A stretch of DNA of 5,931 nt from JAADHG01 sp964418645. GTDB lineage: Bacteria > Bacteroidota > Bacteroidia > Flavobacteriales > Flavobacteriaceae. Below the pieces are notes generated by a model. The model ran no database searches. It was not told where the DNA came from and worked only from the letters and a program-made list of their open reading frames with translations. The stretch spans positions 1-5,931 of the forward strand of contig CAYQME010000097.1 of assembly GCA_964418645.1 (NCBI GenBank), in the 5' to 3' direction. Within the stretch, counting starts at the first letter, position 1. Every line of letters starts with the position of its first letter. Made by a program: the position numbers and the translations under genes. This document shows positions 1 through 5,931 of the stretch, piece after piece.

Positions 1-290
1 TATCTCATATTCAATTGCTATTAGGTTTACTCTTGTATTTCACATCCCAAAGGTTTGATTTTTGGAGTGAGCTAGGAATGGGTGGTGTTATGAAAGATGC
101 GGCTCAAAGACTATACTTAGTAGAGCACCCCTTAATTAATATAATTGCTGTGGCTTTAATTACTATTGGGTATGCTAAGCATAAAAAGAAACTGACTTCA
201 ACTCCAAAATTTAAAACAATCACAATATTTTATGGTATTGCATTAGTGTTATTCTTGTCAAGAATTCCATGGAATGTTTGGCCTAATTAA
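1..290 (+). CDS. Small multi-pass membrane protein, C-terminal part (5' end outside window)
   Basis: The reading frame is open from the left edge (first full codon at base 3) to TAA at 288-290, giving 95 residues that begin SHIQLLLGLLLYF. A TTG at base 15 could be read as a start, but the in-frame residues before it fit the family, so the true start lies outside. Three hydrophobic stretches are visible: the LLLGLLLYF segment, the segment after VEH (PLINIIAVALITIGY), and the final ITIFYGIALVLFLSRIPW, with a lysine-rich loop (KHKKK) between the last two. From memory this matches a flavobacterial family of about 145 residues with four membrane segments, variously labelled 'cytochrome b-like' or, wrongly, '50S ribosomal protein L27'. 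The His in HIQLL and in VEH are conserved in that family and could be haem ligands, which is inference. No link to the nuclease/receptor locus is apparent. Confidence 0.75.
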   Translation, partial: SHIQLLLGLLLYFTSQRFDFWSELGMGGVMKDAAQRLYLVEHPLINIIAVALITIGYAKHKKKLTSTPKFKTITIFYGIALVLFLSRIPWNVWPN

Positions 291-296
291 AGAAAT

Positions 297-327
297 AAAA
301 AGGGAGTATTTAAATACTCCCTTTTTT
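297..327. terminator. Bidirectional intrinsic terminator between convergent genes
   Basis: A perfect 20-bp palindrome, GGGAGTATTTAAATACTCCC at 302-321, is preceded by five A (297-301) and followed by six T (322-327). Transcribed from either strand it gives a GC-headed stem of 7-8 bp, a short TTAA or TTTAAA loop and a U tract. It starts 11 bp after the stop of the left membrane-protein gene and ends 5 bp before the stop codon of the leftward EEP gene, so it can terminate both. Confidence 0.88.
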
Positions 328-332
328 ATACA

Positions 333-1385
333 CTATTGTATTTCCTTAATGATGTGAATATATACGGGGAAGTGATCACTAAATCCGTTGGTAAAGGAGC
401 TGTTAGCAAAACTTCTAAAGGGATAACCTTTGTAACGTCCTTTTTTATTGGTTAAAAAGCGTTTGTTAAAAATACCTGCTTTATAAAAACGAAAAGAAGA
501 ATAATCTTTTTCTAATAGAGGTTTTGTAATTAATATTTGATCAAATAAACTCCAGGCATCTCTATAAGCATTTGAGCCTAGTCCTTTTTTAAAAAAAGCT
601 TCCATGGGGTTGTAAATACCTTTTAACTCAACATCCTCTTTATTTTTTTTAGTGTTTAATATATCTTTTAAACTTGAGTTTGTTGGGTCATCATTTAAAT
701 CTCCCATACTAAAAATTTTGGCATATGGATTAATAGCTTGTAAAGAATCAATAATTCTTTTGTTTAACCTTGCTGCTGCAACACGTTTTGGTCTGCTTCG
801 TGCTTCGCCACCTCTTCGTGATGGCCAATGATTAACAATAATATGTATCATTTCGCCTTCTAGCTTCCCACTTACTAGCAATTGGTCTCTTGTATATACA
901 CGTTTCCTAGTTATATCATCATAAATTTTTAACTCATGCTTACTAATATTTATAGGAACAAATATTTTTTTTTGGTAGAGTAATCCTACATCAATCCCAC
1001 GTGCATCTGGCGAATCAAAATGAGCTATACCATAATCTTTTTGAAACAAAGATGGGTCATTAGCTAAATCTTCTAGAACTTGTCTGTTTTCTACTTCAGC
1101 AAGACCAATTATTGCAGGAGCATTTCTAGAAACATCTGCGCCAATTTCAGAAATAACTCTGGCCATATTTCTCACCTTTTTTATATAAATTTCACCTCGG
1201 TTAAATTTAATTTCCATTATAGGGCTCGCTTCATCAAACTTATTTGGGTCATTTATAGTATCAAATAAATTCTCAACATTATAAAAAGCTATTGTATATA
1301 CTTTAAACTTTCTTTTTTTCTGTGCATTTAAATTTAAAAAAATCAGGAGGTAAAGTATAATTAGCCAATTGTGTTTTTGTTTCAT
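333..1385 (-). CDS. Exported endonuclease/exonuclease/phosphatase (EEP) family protein
   Basis: This 350-residue protein belongs to the EEP superfamily (DNase I, exonuclease III, sphingomyelinase and inositol-phosphatase fold), metal-dependent enzymes that cut phosphodiester or phosphomonoester bonds. Residues 1-21 form a signal peptide (hydrophobic WLIILYLLIFLNL, then NAQ), so it acts outside the cytoplasm. The motifs occur in the expected order: AFYNVENLFD (N36), GLAEVEN (metal ligand E97), DARGIDVGLLY (126-136), VNHWPSRRGG (H186), MGDLNDDP (D229, N231), a conserved RDAWSLFDQIL segment (275-285) and the terminal SDHFP (D337, H338). The catalytic set looks complete and the length is normal for a single-domain member. 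There is no added OB-fold, lamin-tail or type IX secretion domain, so a periplasmic location is likely. The gene diverges from the TonB receptor operon, and a paralogue ends the window. Nuclease, phosphodiesterase and lipid-phosphatase activities cannot be told apart from sequence alone. Confidence 0.93.
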   Translation of the reverse strand: MKQKHNWLIILYLLIFLNLNAQKKRKFKVYTIAFYNVENLFDTINDPNKFDEASPIMEIKFNRGEIYIKKVRNMARVISEIGADVSRNAPAIIGLAEVENRQVLEDLANDPSLFQKDYGIAHFDSPDARGIDVGLLYQKKIFVPINISKHELKIYDDITRKRVYTRDQLLVSGKLEGEMIHIIVNHWPSRRGGEARSRPKRVAAARLNKRIIDSLQAINPYAKIFSMGDLNDDPTNSSLKDILNTKKNKEDVELKGIYNPMEAFFKKGLGSNAYRDAWSLFDQILITKPLLEKDYSSFRFYKAGIFNKRFLTNKKGRYKGYPFRSFANSSFTNGFSDHFPVYIHIIKEIQ

Positions 1386-1430
1386 TTAGTTATGTGTTTT
1401 CCACTATTAATATACAATGAAATCTTACAC

Positions 1431-1438
1431 CAAAAGTA
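1431..1438 (-). promoter_or_regulatory. Putative Bacteroidota -7 promoter element for the EEP gene
   Basis: On the minus strand these bases read TACTTTTG, an exact match to the Bacteroidota -7 consensus TAnnTTTG. The element lies 45 bp before the ATG at 1385, so transcription would start near 1424 with a leader of roughly 40 nt. The upstream -33 region is weak: TTTA at 1463-1460 on the minus strand, instead of TTTG. It is assigned to the EEP gene because of position and orientation. Confidence 0.45.
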
Positions 1439-1462
1439 AAATATTAATAATAAATAACGTAA

Positions 1463-1494
1463 ATTGATTCCCCTTAAATAGATTCCTATTTAAG
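1463..1494 (+). promoter_or_regulatory. Putative promoter of the TonB receptor-lipoprotein operon
   Basis: ATTG at 1463-1466 could be the -33 element and TATTTAAG at 1487-1494 a degenerate -7 element (four of the six fixed positions of TAnnTTTG), with 20 bp between them as expected for the Bacteroidota primary sigma factor. This would start transcription near 1501, about 22 nt before the ATG at 1523. No exact TAnnTTTG is present on the plus strand between 1386 and 1522, so the assignment is weak. The -33 region is shared back-to-back with that of the divergent EEP promoter. Confidence 0.3.
1473..1494. repeat. 9-bp perfect inverted repeat in the divergent control region
   Basis: CTTAAATAG (1473-1481) and CTATTTAAG (1486-1494) are exact reverse complements separated by ATTC. 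The repeat fills the spacer and -7 region of the proposed receptor promoter and ends 28 bp before the start codon. No T tract follows, so it does not look like a terminator. An operator for a dimeric regulator is the most natural reading, with a leader-RNA hairpin as the alternative. GATTCC also occurs twice here (1466-1471 and 1481-1486), 15 bp apart. Confidence 0.5.
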
Positions 1495-1522
1495 AATAAA
1501 ACTATTAATTATAAAATTAAAC

Positions 1523-4342
1523 ATGAAGAAAAGTTTATTTATTTTTTTATTAGGAGTTTTTTCTGTGTTTACAGTATACGCTCAACAAACTGTAATTAAA
1601 GGAAGTGTCAAAGACGCTATTAACAACCAACCAATTCCTGATGTTATTGTTATCATTGAAGAAACTTTACAAGTCACAAAAACTGATACTATGGGTGAGT
1701 TTAGCTTCACTGCAAATGTGCCTTTAGGAGAGCAAATATTAAAAATTTCTAAGATTGGATATACGACTAAAAGATACCCTATTGTAGTTAATGAAGGTCA
1801 AACTGTTAATATCACAGATATGACATTAGATATCGACACTTCTGATACGGAAGATTTATTTACAATCTCATTATCAGATGACGAACTTGATGATGATACA
1901 AGTGCTTCAGATAATATTTCGGGACTATTGTCATCTTCAAGAGATCTTTTTCAACGTACTGCAGCATTTGAATTCAGTTCATCATTTTTTAGAGTGAGAG
2001 GATTAGATTCAGATAATGGCTCCGTTTTAATTAATGGTATTGAAATGAACAAACTTTACAACGGAAGACCACAATGGAGTAATTGGGGAGGGTTAAACGA
2101 TGTTGTAAGAAACCAGGAATTAACTTCAGGATTAACACCCTCAGCTTATAATTTTGGAGGTATACTCGGAACAACAAATATTAATGTTAGAGCTTCAGAA
2201 GCAAGACCTGGCGGACGTATTACTTATTCTTCCTCAAATAGAAGTTATACCAACAGATTAATGGTATCGTATGCTTCAGGAATAGTCGATGGAGGTTGGG
2301 CTTATACAATATCAGCAGGAAGACGCTGGGGAAATGAAGGCTATCAAGATGCAACATTATATGATTCTAATTCGTTTTTTGCATCTGTTGAAAAGAAAAT
2401 AAATAACAAGCACAGTATAAATTTTACAGGAATTTATGCGCCAAACAGAAGAGGAAAATCCTCGCCTAATACTCAGGAAGTTTTTGATTTAAAAGGCATA
2501 AAATACAACGAGTATTGGGGTTGGCAAAATGGTGAAAAACGTAATTCTCGTGTTAAGGAAGTTGAAGAGCCAATTGTATTGTTGAACCACTATTGGACTA
2601 TAAGTAGTAAAACAACATTAAACACTAATATTGCTTATCAATTTGGAAAATTAGGAAATAGCCGTTTAGATTATAATGGTACTGATTTAGTAAATGGATT
2701 TCCAGAAGGTGGAGGCGCTAATCCTAGTCCAACATACTACCAAAAGTTGCCAAGTTTTTTTGTGAGAAATAATCCTGACAATTTAGGGTTAGCTTATGGA
2801 GCACAACAACGATTTTTAGATAATGGTCAAATTGATTGGAATCAAATGTATGAAGCAAATATTGCTAATACACGAAGAGGAGGTAATGCAGTTTACGCGC
2901 TTTATGAAGACCGAGTAGATGATCAGCAAACCACGATTAATTCTATATTAAATACTGAGTTAAGCGACAATATTTTGATAAATGGTTCATTAAATTATCG
3001 CTATTTAAAATCTGAAAATTTTGCTCAAGTTATAGATCTTCTTGGGGCTAGGGGCTATTTAGATGTTGATGCTTTTGCTGATAATCCAAACGATATTCAA
3101 AACGATATTTTAAACCCAAATAGAATTGTTAAAGAGGGCGACCAATTTAAATATAACTACAATCTTTTTGCTAGTATATTTAGTGGTTATGTGCAAGCAC
3201 AATTTAAATACAATAAAATAGATTTCTTTTTAGCAGGAAGTATTGCAAATACGCAGTATCAAAGAGAAGGCATTTATCAAAATGGAGGATTCTCAGACAA
3301 TTCATTAGGAAAAGGAGAAAAGTTAAACTTTTCAGGAATTGGAGCAAAAGGAGGATTTACTTATAAAATTACAGGAAAACATTTATTAGATGTTAATGCG
3401 GGATATATTACAAGAGCGCCATCATTAAGAAATACGTTTTCTAATTCAAGAGAGAATCACGATATAGTTGGAGACCGAAGTGGGATTGATATTACTGAAG
3501 AAAAAATTAGCTCAATAGATGCGAGTTATATTTTCAGATCACCAATAATAAAAGCCAAATTAACAGGGTACTATACGAAGTTTCAAGATGCTAGTGAAAT
3601 ATCATTTTTCTTTGCCGATGGAATAGGTGGTGATAATTCGGTATTTGTACAAGAAGTATTGCAAGATATAGATAAAAAACACATTGGGGCTGAATTAGGA
3701 ATAGAAACACAAATAACACCAACAATAAAACTAAAAGGAGTAGCATCTATAGGGCAATATACTTACGATAACAATCCTAATTTATCTTTAACAACCGAGC
3801 CAGACGAGGATGCCATTGCTGCAGGATTTGTAGAAGGTTTTAGAAATTACGGCGAAGCTAATTTAAAAGATTATAAAATTGCAGGAGGGCCACAACGGGC
3901 ATATTCTGCAGGATTTGAATATCGAGACCCAAATTATTGGTTTTTTGGAGCAACAGCAAACTTTTTCACAAACACCTATGTTGATGTAGCCCCATTAACT
4001 AGGACATCTAATTTTACAACTGATTTTGATGGAAATACATTTAACGATTACGATGAATATTTAGCAAGAAGATTATTAAAACAGGAGAAGTTTAACGACT
4101 ATATTGTTGTAAATCTTATAGGAGGAAAATCGTGGAAAGTTGGAGATTATTTTATAGGCTTTTTTGCAAGTGTAAATAACCTTTTAGATGAGGTATATAA
4201 AACAGGAGGTTTTGAACAAGGAAGAAATGCTAATTTCAGACAATTAAGAGACGATAAATCTTTAGATACTCCAGTTTTTGGATCTAAATATTGGTATGGT
4301 CGCGGGACCACTTATTTTCTTAACCTGAATTTTAGATTTTAA
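1523..4342 (+). CDS. TonB-dependent outer-membrane receptor with carboxypeptidase-regulatory-like N-terminal domain
   Basis: This 939-residue protein is predicted to import a substrate across the outer membrane using TonB/ExbBD energy. Residues 1-20 are a signal peptide ending VYA before QQ. Residues about 23-104 form a carboxypeptidase-regulatory-like beta-sandwich (IKGSVKDAINNQPIPDVIV, then DTMGEFSF, then KISKIGY). An acidic linker follows at about 105-131 and may contain the TonB-contact segment. The plug spans about 132-224, with FRVRGLDSDNGSVLINGIEM and RPQWSNWGGLNDV as the clearest motifs. The rest is a 22-strand-type barrel ending in LNLNFRF with a terminal Phe, as BAM substrates require. 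The ATG at 1523 puts the signal peptide directly at the N terminus and no better upstream start exists. The gene starts a two-gene operon with the lipoprotein 12 bp downstream. The pairing resembles SusC/SusD in layout, but the partner is not SusD-like. The substrate is not readable from sequence; the EEP neighbours suggest a phosphate-containing compound. Confidence 0.93.
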   Translation: MKKSLFIFLLGVFSVFTVYAQQTVIKGSVKDAINNQPIPDVIVIIEETLQVTKTDTMGEFSFTANVPLGEQILKISKIGYTTKRYPIVVNEGQTVNITDMTLDIDTSDTEDLFTISLSDDELDDDTSASDNISGLLSSSRDLFQRTAAFEFSSSFFRVRGLDSDNGSVLINGIEMNKLYNGRPQWSNWGGLNDVVRNQELTSGLTPSAYNFGGILGTTNINVRASEARPGGRITYSSSNRSYTNRLMVSYASGIVDGGWAYTISAGRRWGNEGYQDATLYDSNSFFASVEKKINNKHSINFTGIYAPNRRGKSSPNTQEVFDLKGIKYNEYWGWQNGEKRNSRVKEVEEPIVLLNHYWTISSKTTLNTNIAYQFGKLGNSRLDYNGTDLVNGFPEGGGANPSPTYYQKLPSFFVRNNPDNLGLAYGAQQRFLDNGQIDWNQMYEANIANTRRGGNAVYALYEDRVDDQQTTINSILNTELSDNILINGSLNYRYLKSENFAQVIDLLGARGYLDVDAFADNPNDIQNDILNPNRIVKEGDQFKYNYNLFASIFSGYVQAQFKYNKIDFFLAGSIANTQYQREGIYQNGGFSDNSLGKGEKLNFSGIGAKGGFTYKITGKHLLDVNAGYITRAPSLRNTFSNSRENHDIVGDRSGIDITEEKISSIDASYIFRSPIIKAKLTGYYTKFQDASEISFFFADGIGGDNSVFVQEVLQDIDKKHIGAELGIETQITPTIKLKGVASIGQYTYDNNPNLSLTTEPDEDAIAAGFVEGFRNYGEANLKDYKIAGGPQRAYSAGFEYRDPNYWFFGATANFFTNTYVDVAPLTRTSNFTTDFDGNTFNDYDEYLARRLLKQEKFNDYIVVNLIGGKSWKVGDYFIGFFASVNNLLDEVYKTGGFEQGRNANFRQLRDDKSLDTPVFGSKYWYGRGTTYFLNLNFRF

Positions 4343-4354
4343 TTAAAAAATAAT

Positions 4355-5818
4355 ATGAAAAAAATAATATCAAATAAAAACAGTATCATGAATAAAGTAA
4401 GTAAAATTTTAGCCTTATTTAGTGTTTTAACATTTATATCATCTTGCGTAAATGATGATGATTTTGGGCTTCCAAATATAACTGTTACAGATCCAAATAT
4501 AACAGTAAATGCTACATTCCAAAATTTAATATCTAGATACTTGCAAGCAGTTAGTGATGGTGATCAAATTGCAGTAATAGAGTTAGATGAGAGTCCTTTA
4601 TTTATTGAGGGATATGTAGTATCTAGTGATCAAGCAGGGAACTTTTTTGAGGAAATAATAATTCAAAATAAAATAGATGGTAGTACAGATGGAGCAGACC
4701 CTAGGTTAGGACTTAATGTACAAGTTAATGTAAGAGGGCTGTATCAAACTTATGAGGTGGGCAGAAAAGTATATATCAAAATGAATGGACTAGCAATTGG
4801 TGAAGAGAATGGTGTTTACACAATTGGTAAACCAAATGGGAATAGTATTGATCAATTAGAAGAATATGAATATAGAGATTTTATTATTAGAGATCCAGAA
4901 GTTGCTACGCTTACTCCAAAGATAGTTGCCATTGGAGACTTAACCCAAGCTGATGAAAACACACTAGTACAATTTGAAGATGCACAAATTAATAGAGATG
5001 AATTAGGACTGTCTTTTTCAGGAGAGCAAAGCGACAATTTTGATGGTTTTAGAACTATTGAAAGCTGTTTAAGTAGCTCAATAATTTTGCTTCAAACCAG
5101 TACTTTTGCCGATTTTAAATCGGTACAAGTGCCTCAAAATAGAGGAACCATACAAGGCGTTTTTACCAGAGATTTTGGAGATGATAACAATGTATTAGTT
5201 ATCAATAGTGCTGCTGACATCATTTTTGATAATCCTGATCGTTGTGACCCTATTGAACTAGATTGTGGCTTAGCTAGTGCACAAACTCCTAATAATATTT
5301 TTGCAGATGATTTTGAAAGTCAGCCTGTGGGATCATTAATTTCAGGTAATGGCTGGACTAATTATATTGAAGAAGGTACTGAAGGATTTGAAGCCTATAC
5401 ACAAGGAGGTACAAACTCATCTTTAGGTATATCGTGCAGAATAGGGTCGTTTAGATCTAATGATGCAAATTCTATTGCATGGTTAATTACACCAGCGATA
5501 GATTTAGATGCTCAAACTGGTGAAACGTTTATGTTTAAATCGTCTAATAGCTTTTCAGACGGAAGTGAATTAGAATTGTTATTTTCTCCAGATTGGGATG
5601 GCATTGAATCAAATATAACCAATGCTACTTGGGGTGTTTTGCCAGCGGCTTACATTGTGCAAGATAGTGATTTCTTTGGAGCTTGGTTTGATTCTGGAAT
5701 CGTAGATTTATCTTGTGGTACAGGAGTAATTCATATTGCATTTAGATATACAGGAAGTGGAGACGCAGCATTTGATGGTACTTATGAGTTAGACGATATT
5801 AGCATAGATTCAGAGTAA
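4355..5818 (+). CDS. Probable surface lipoprotein: DUF5689-like region plus choice-of-anchor-J-like domain
   Basis: The protein has 487 residues from ATG 4355, or 476 from ATG 4388 (residue 12). The latter gives a more typical lipoprotein signal, MNKVSKILALFSVLTFISSC, with the lipid-modified Cys at residue 31 of the long form. Neither start has a Shine-Dalgarno sequence. The residues after Cys, VNDDD, resemble the acidic lipoprotein export signal that sends Bacteroidota lipoproteins to the cell surface. Residues about 48-292 match the DUF5689 type as I recall it, with IEGYVVSSDQAGNFFEEIIIQ, VNVRGLYQTYEVGRKVYIKMNG and GTIQGVFTRDF. The alternating strands and 'G-V-V-S...G-N-F-F...I-Q' pattern recall OB-fold domains found with extracellular nucleases. 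Residues about 314-485 (FADDFES, GWTNY, AWLITPAIDL, FRYTGSG, ELDDISI) form a jelly-roll-like choice-of-anchor-J domain. It is probably the binding partner of the receptor encoded just upstream. No catalytic motif is visible. Confidence 0.87.
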   Translation: MKKIISNKNSIMNKVSKILALFSVLTFISSCVNDDDFGLPNITVTDPNITVNATFQNLISRYLQAVSDGDQIAVIELDESPLFIEGYVVSSDQAGNFFEEIIIQNKIDGSTDGADPRLGLNVQVNVRGLYQTYEVGRKVYIKMNGLAIGEENGVYTIGKPNGNSIDQLEEYEYRDFIIRDPEVATLTPKIVAIGDLTQADENTLVQFEDAQINRDELGLSFSGEQSDNFDGFRTIESCLSSSIILLQTSTFADFKSVQVPQNRGTIQGVFTRDFGDDNNVLVINSAADIIFDNPDRCDPIELDCGLASAQTPNNIFADDFESQPVGSLISGNGWTNYIEEGTEGFEAYTQGGTNSSLGISCRIGSFRSNDANSIAWLITPAIDLDAQTGETFMFKSSNSFSDGSELELLFSPDWDGIESNITNATWGVLPAAYIVQDSDFFGAWFDSGIVDLSCGTGVIHIAFRYTGSGDAAFDGTYELDDISIDSE

Positions 5819-5827
5819 ACTACACTT

Positions 5828-5931
5828 TTATCCTTTTTTTAAATGAATATATACAGGGAAGTGATCACTATAACCGCCTTTGTATTTTCTACCTACATAT
5901 GTTCTAAAAGGATTTCCTTTATATTTTCCTC
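5828..5931 (-). CDS. Second EEP family enzyme, C-terminal 33 codons (5' end outside window)
   Basis: On the minus strand the frame is open from the right edge to TAA at 5830-5828. It encodes 33 residues that include NPFRTYVGRKYKGGY and SDHFPVYIHLKKG. The SDHFP motif carries the catalytic Asp-His pair of the EEP superfamily. Aligned without gaps to the C terminus of the complete EEP protein at 333-1385, 18 of 33 residues are identical, so the two are paralogues. The piece differs in the segment just before SDH (RTYVGRKYKGGY against RSFANSSFTNGF). It converges on the lipoprotein gene with only 9 bp between stop codons. The rest of the enzyme, including the signal peptide and the metal-binding Glu, lies outside the window. 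Confidence 0.85.
   Translation of the reverse strand, partial: GKYKGNPFRTYVGRKYKGGYSDHFPVYIHLKKG

Noticed and set aside
371..380. AGTGATCACT palindrome, present also at 5860-5869, as a possible binding site
   Set aside because: Both copies sit at the codons for the conserved Ser-Asp-His catalytic motif in paralogous genes, so coding constraint explains them.
1080..1268. 62-codon plus-strand open frame inside the EEP gene
   Set aside because: It lies wholly antisense to a clearly conserved enzyme region that includes the metal-binding Glu motif, and its translation shows no recognisable domain or signal. It is an overlap artefact.
333..1385. Type IX secretion signal on the EEP enzyme
   Set aside because: The protein ends 10 residues after the catalytic SDHFP motif, leaving no room for a C-terminal sorting domain.
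4852..5037. 61-codon minus-strand open frame inside the lipoprotein gene
   Set aside because: It is antisense to the DUF5689-like region, has Ser-rich meaningless translation, and has no separate promoter or start context.
1523..5818. Classical SusC/SusD glycan-uptake pair
   Set aside because: The lipoprotein lacks SusD-type helical TPR-like sequence; it is beta-rich with DUF5689 and choice-of-anchor-J features. No glycoside hydrolase is nearby.

Overview
The window is AT-rich DNA from the Bacteroidota, most likely the family Flavobacteriaceae. The supporting signs are proteins rich in Lys, Asn and Ile, signal peptides ending in the typical '-AQ' form, a TonB receptor with an N-terminal carboxypeptidase-regulatory-like domain, start codons preceded by A/T-rich DNA instead of a Shine-Dalgarno sequence, and a promoter element of the TAnnTTTG type. 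No mobile element, tRNA, rRNA or CRISPR array was seen.

Layout: (1) bases 1-290 (+) hold the C-terminal 95 residues of a small membrane protein cut by the left edge. (2) Bases 297-327 form a palindromic terminator that can serve both converging genes. (3) Bases 333-1385 (-) encode a complete exported endonuclease/exonuclease/phosphatase (EEP) family enzyme. (4) Bases 1386-1522 are a 137-bp divergent control region with a recognisable promoter element for the leftward gene and a 9-bp perfect inverted repeat over the likely promoter of the rightward operon. (5) Bases 1523-4342 (+) encode a 939-residue TonB-dependent outer-membrane receptor. (6) After a 12-bp gap, bases 4355-5818 (+) encode a lipoprotein with a DUF5689-like region and a C-terminal choice-of-anchor-J-like domain. 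(7) Bases 5828-5931 (-) are the last 33 codons of a second EEP enzyme, a paralogue of the first, cut by the right edge.

Working model (inference): genes 3, 5, 6 and 7 form one functional locus. A receptor and a probably surface-exposed lipoprotein with OB-fold-like sequence are bracketed by two exported EEP phosphodiesterases/nucleases. This would fit a system that captures and breaks down a phosphodiester-containing substrate such as extracellular nucleic acid, for phosphate or nucleosides. The sequence supports the gene families and their arrangement well; the substrate is a hypothesis.
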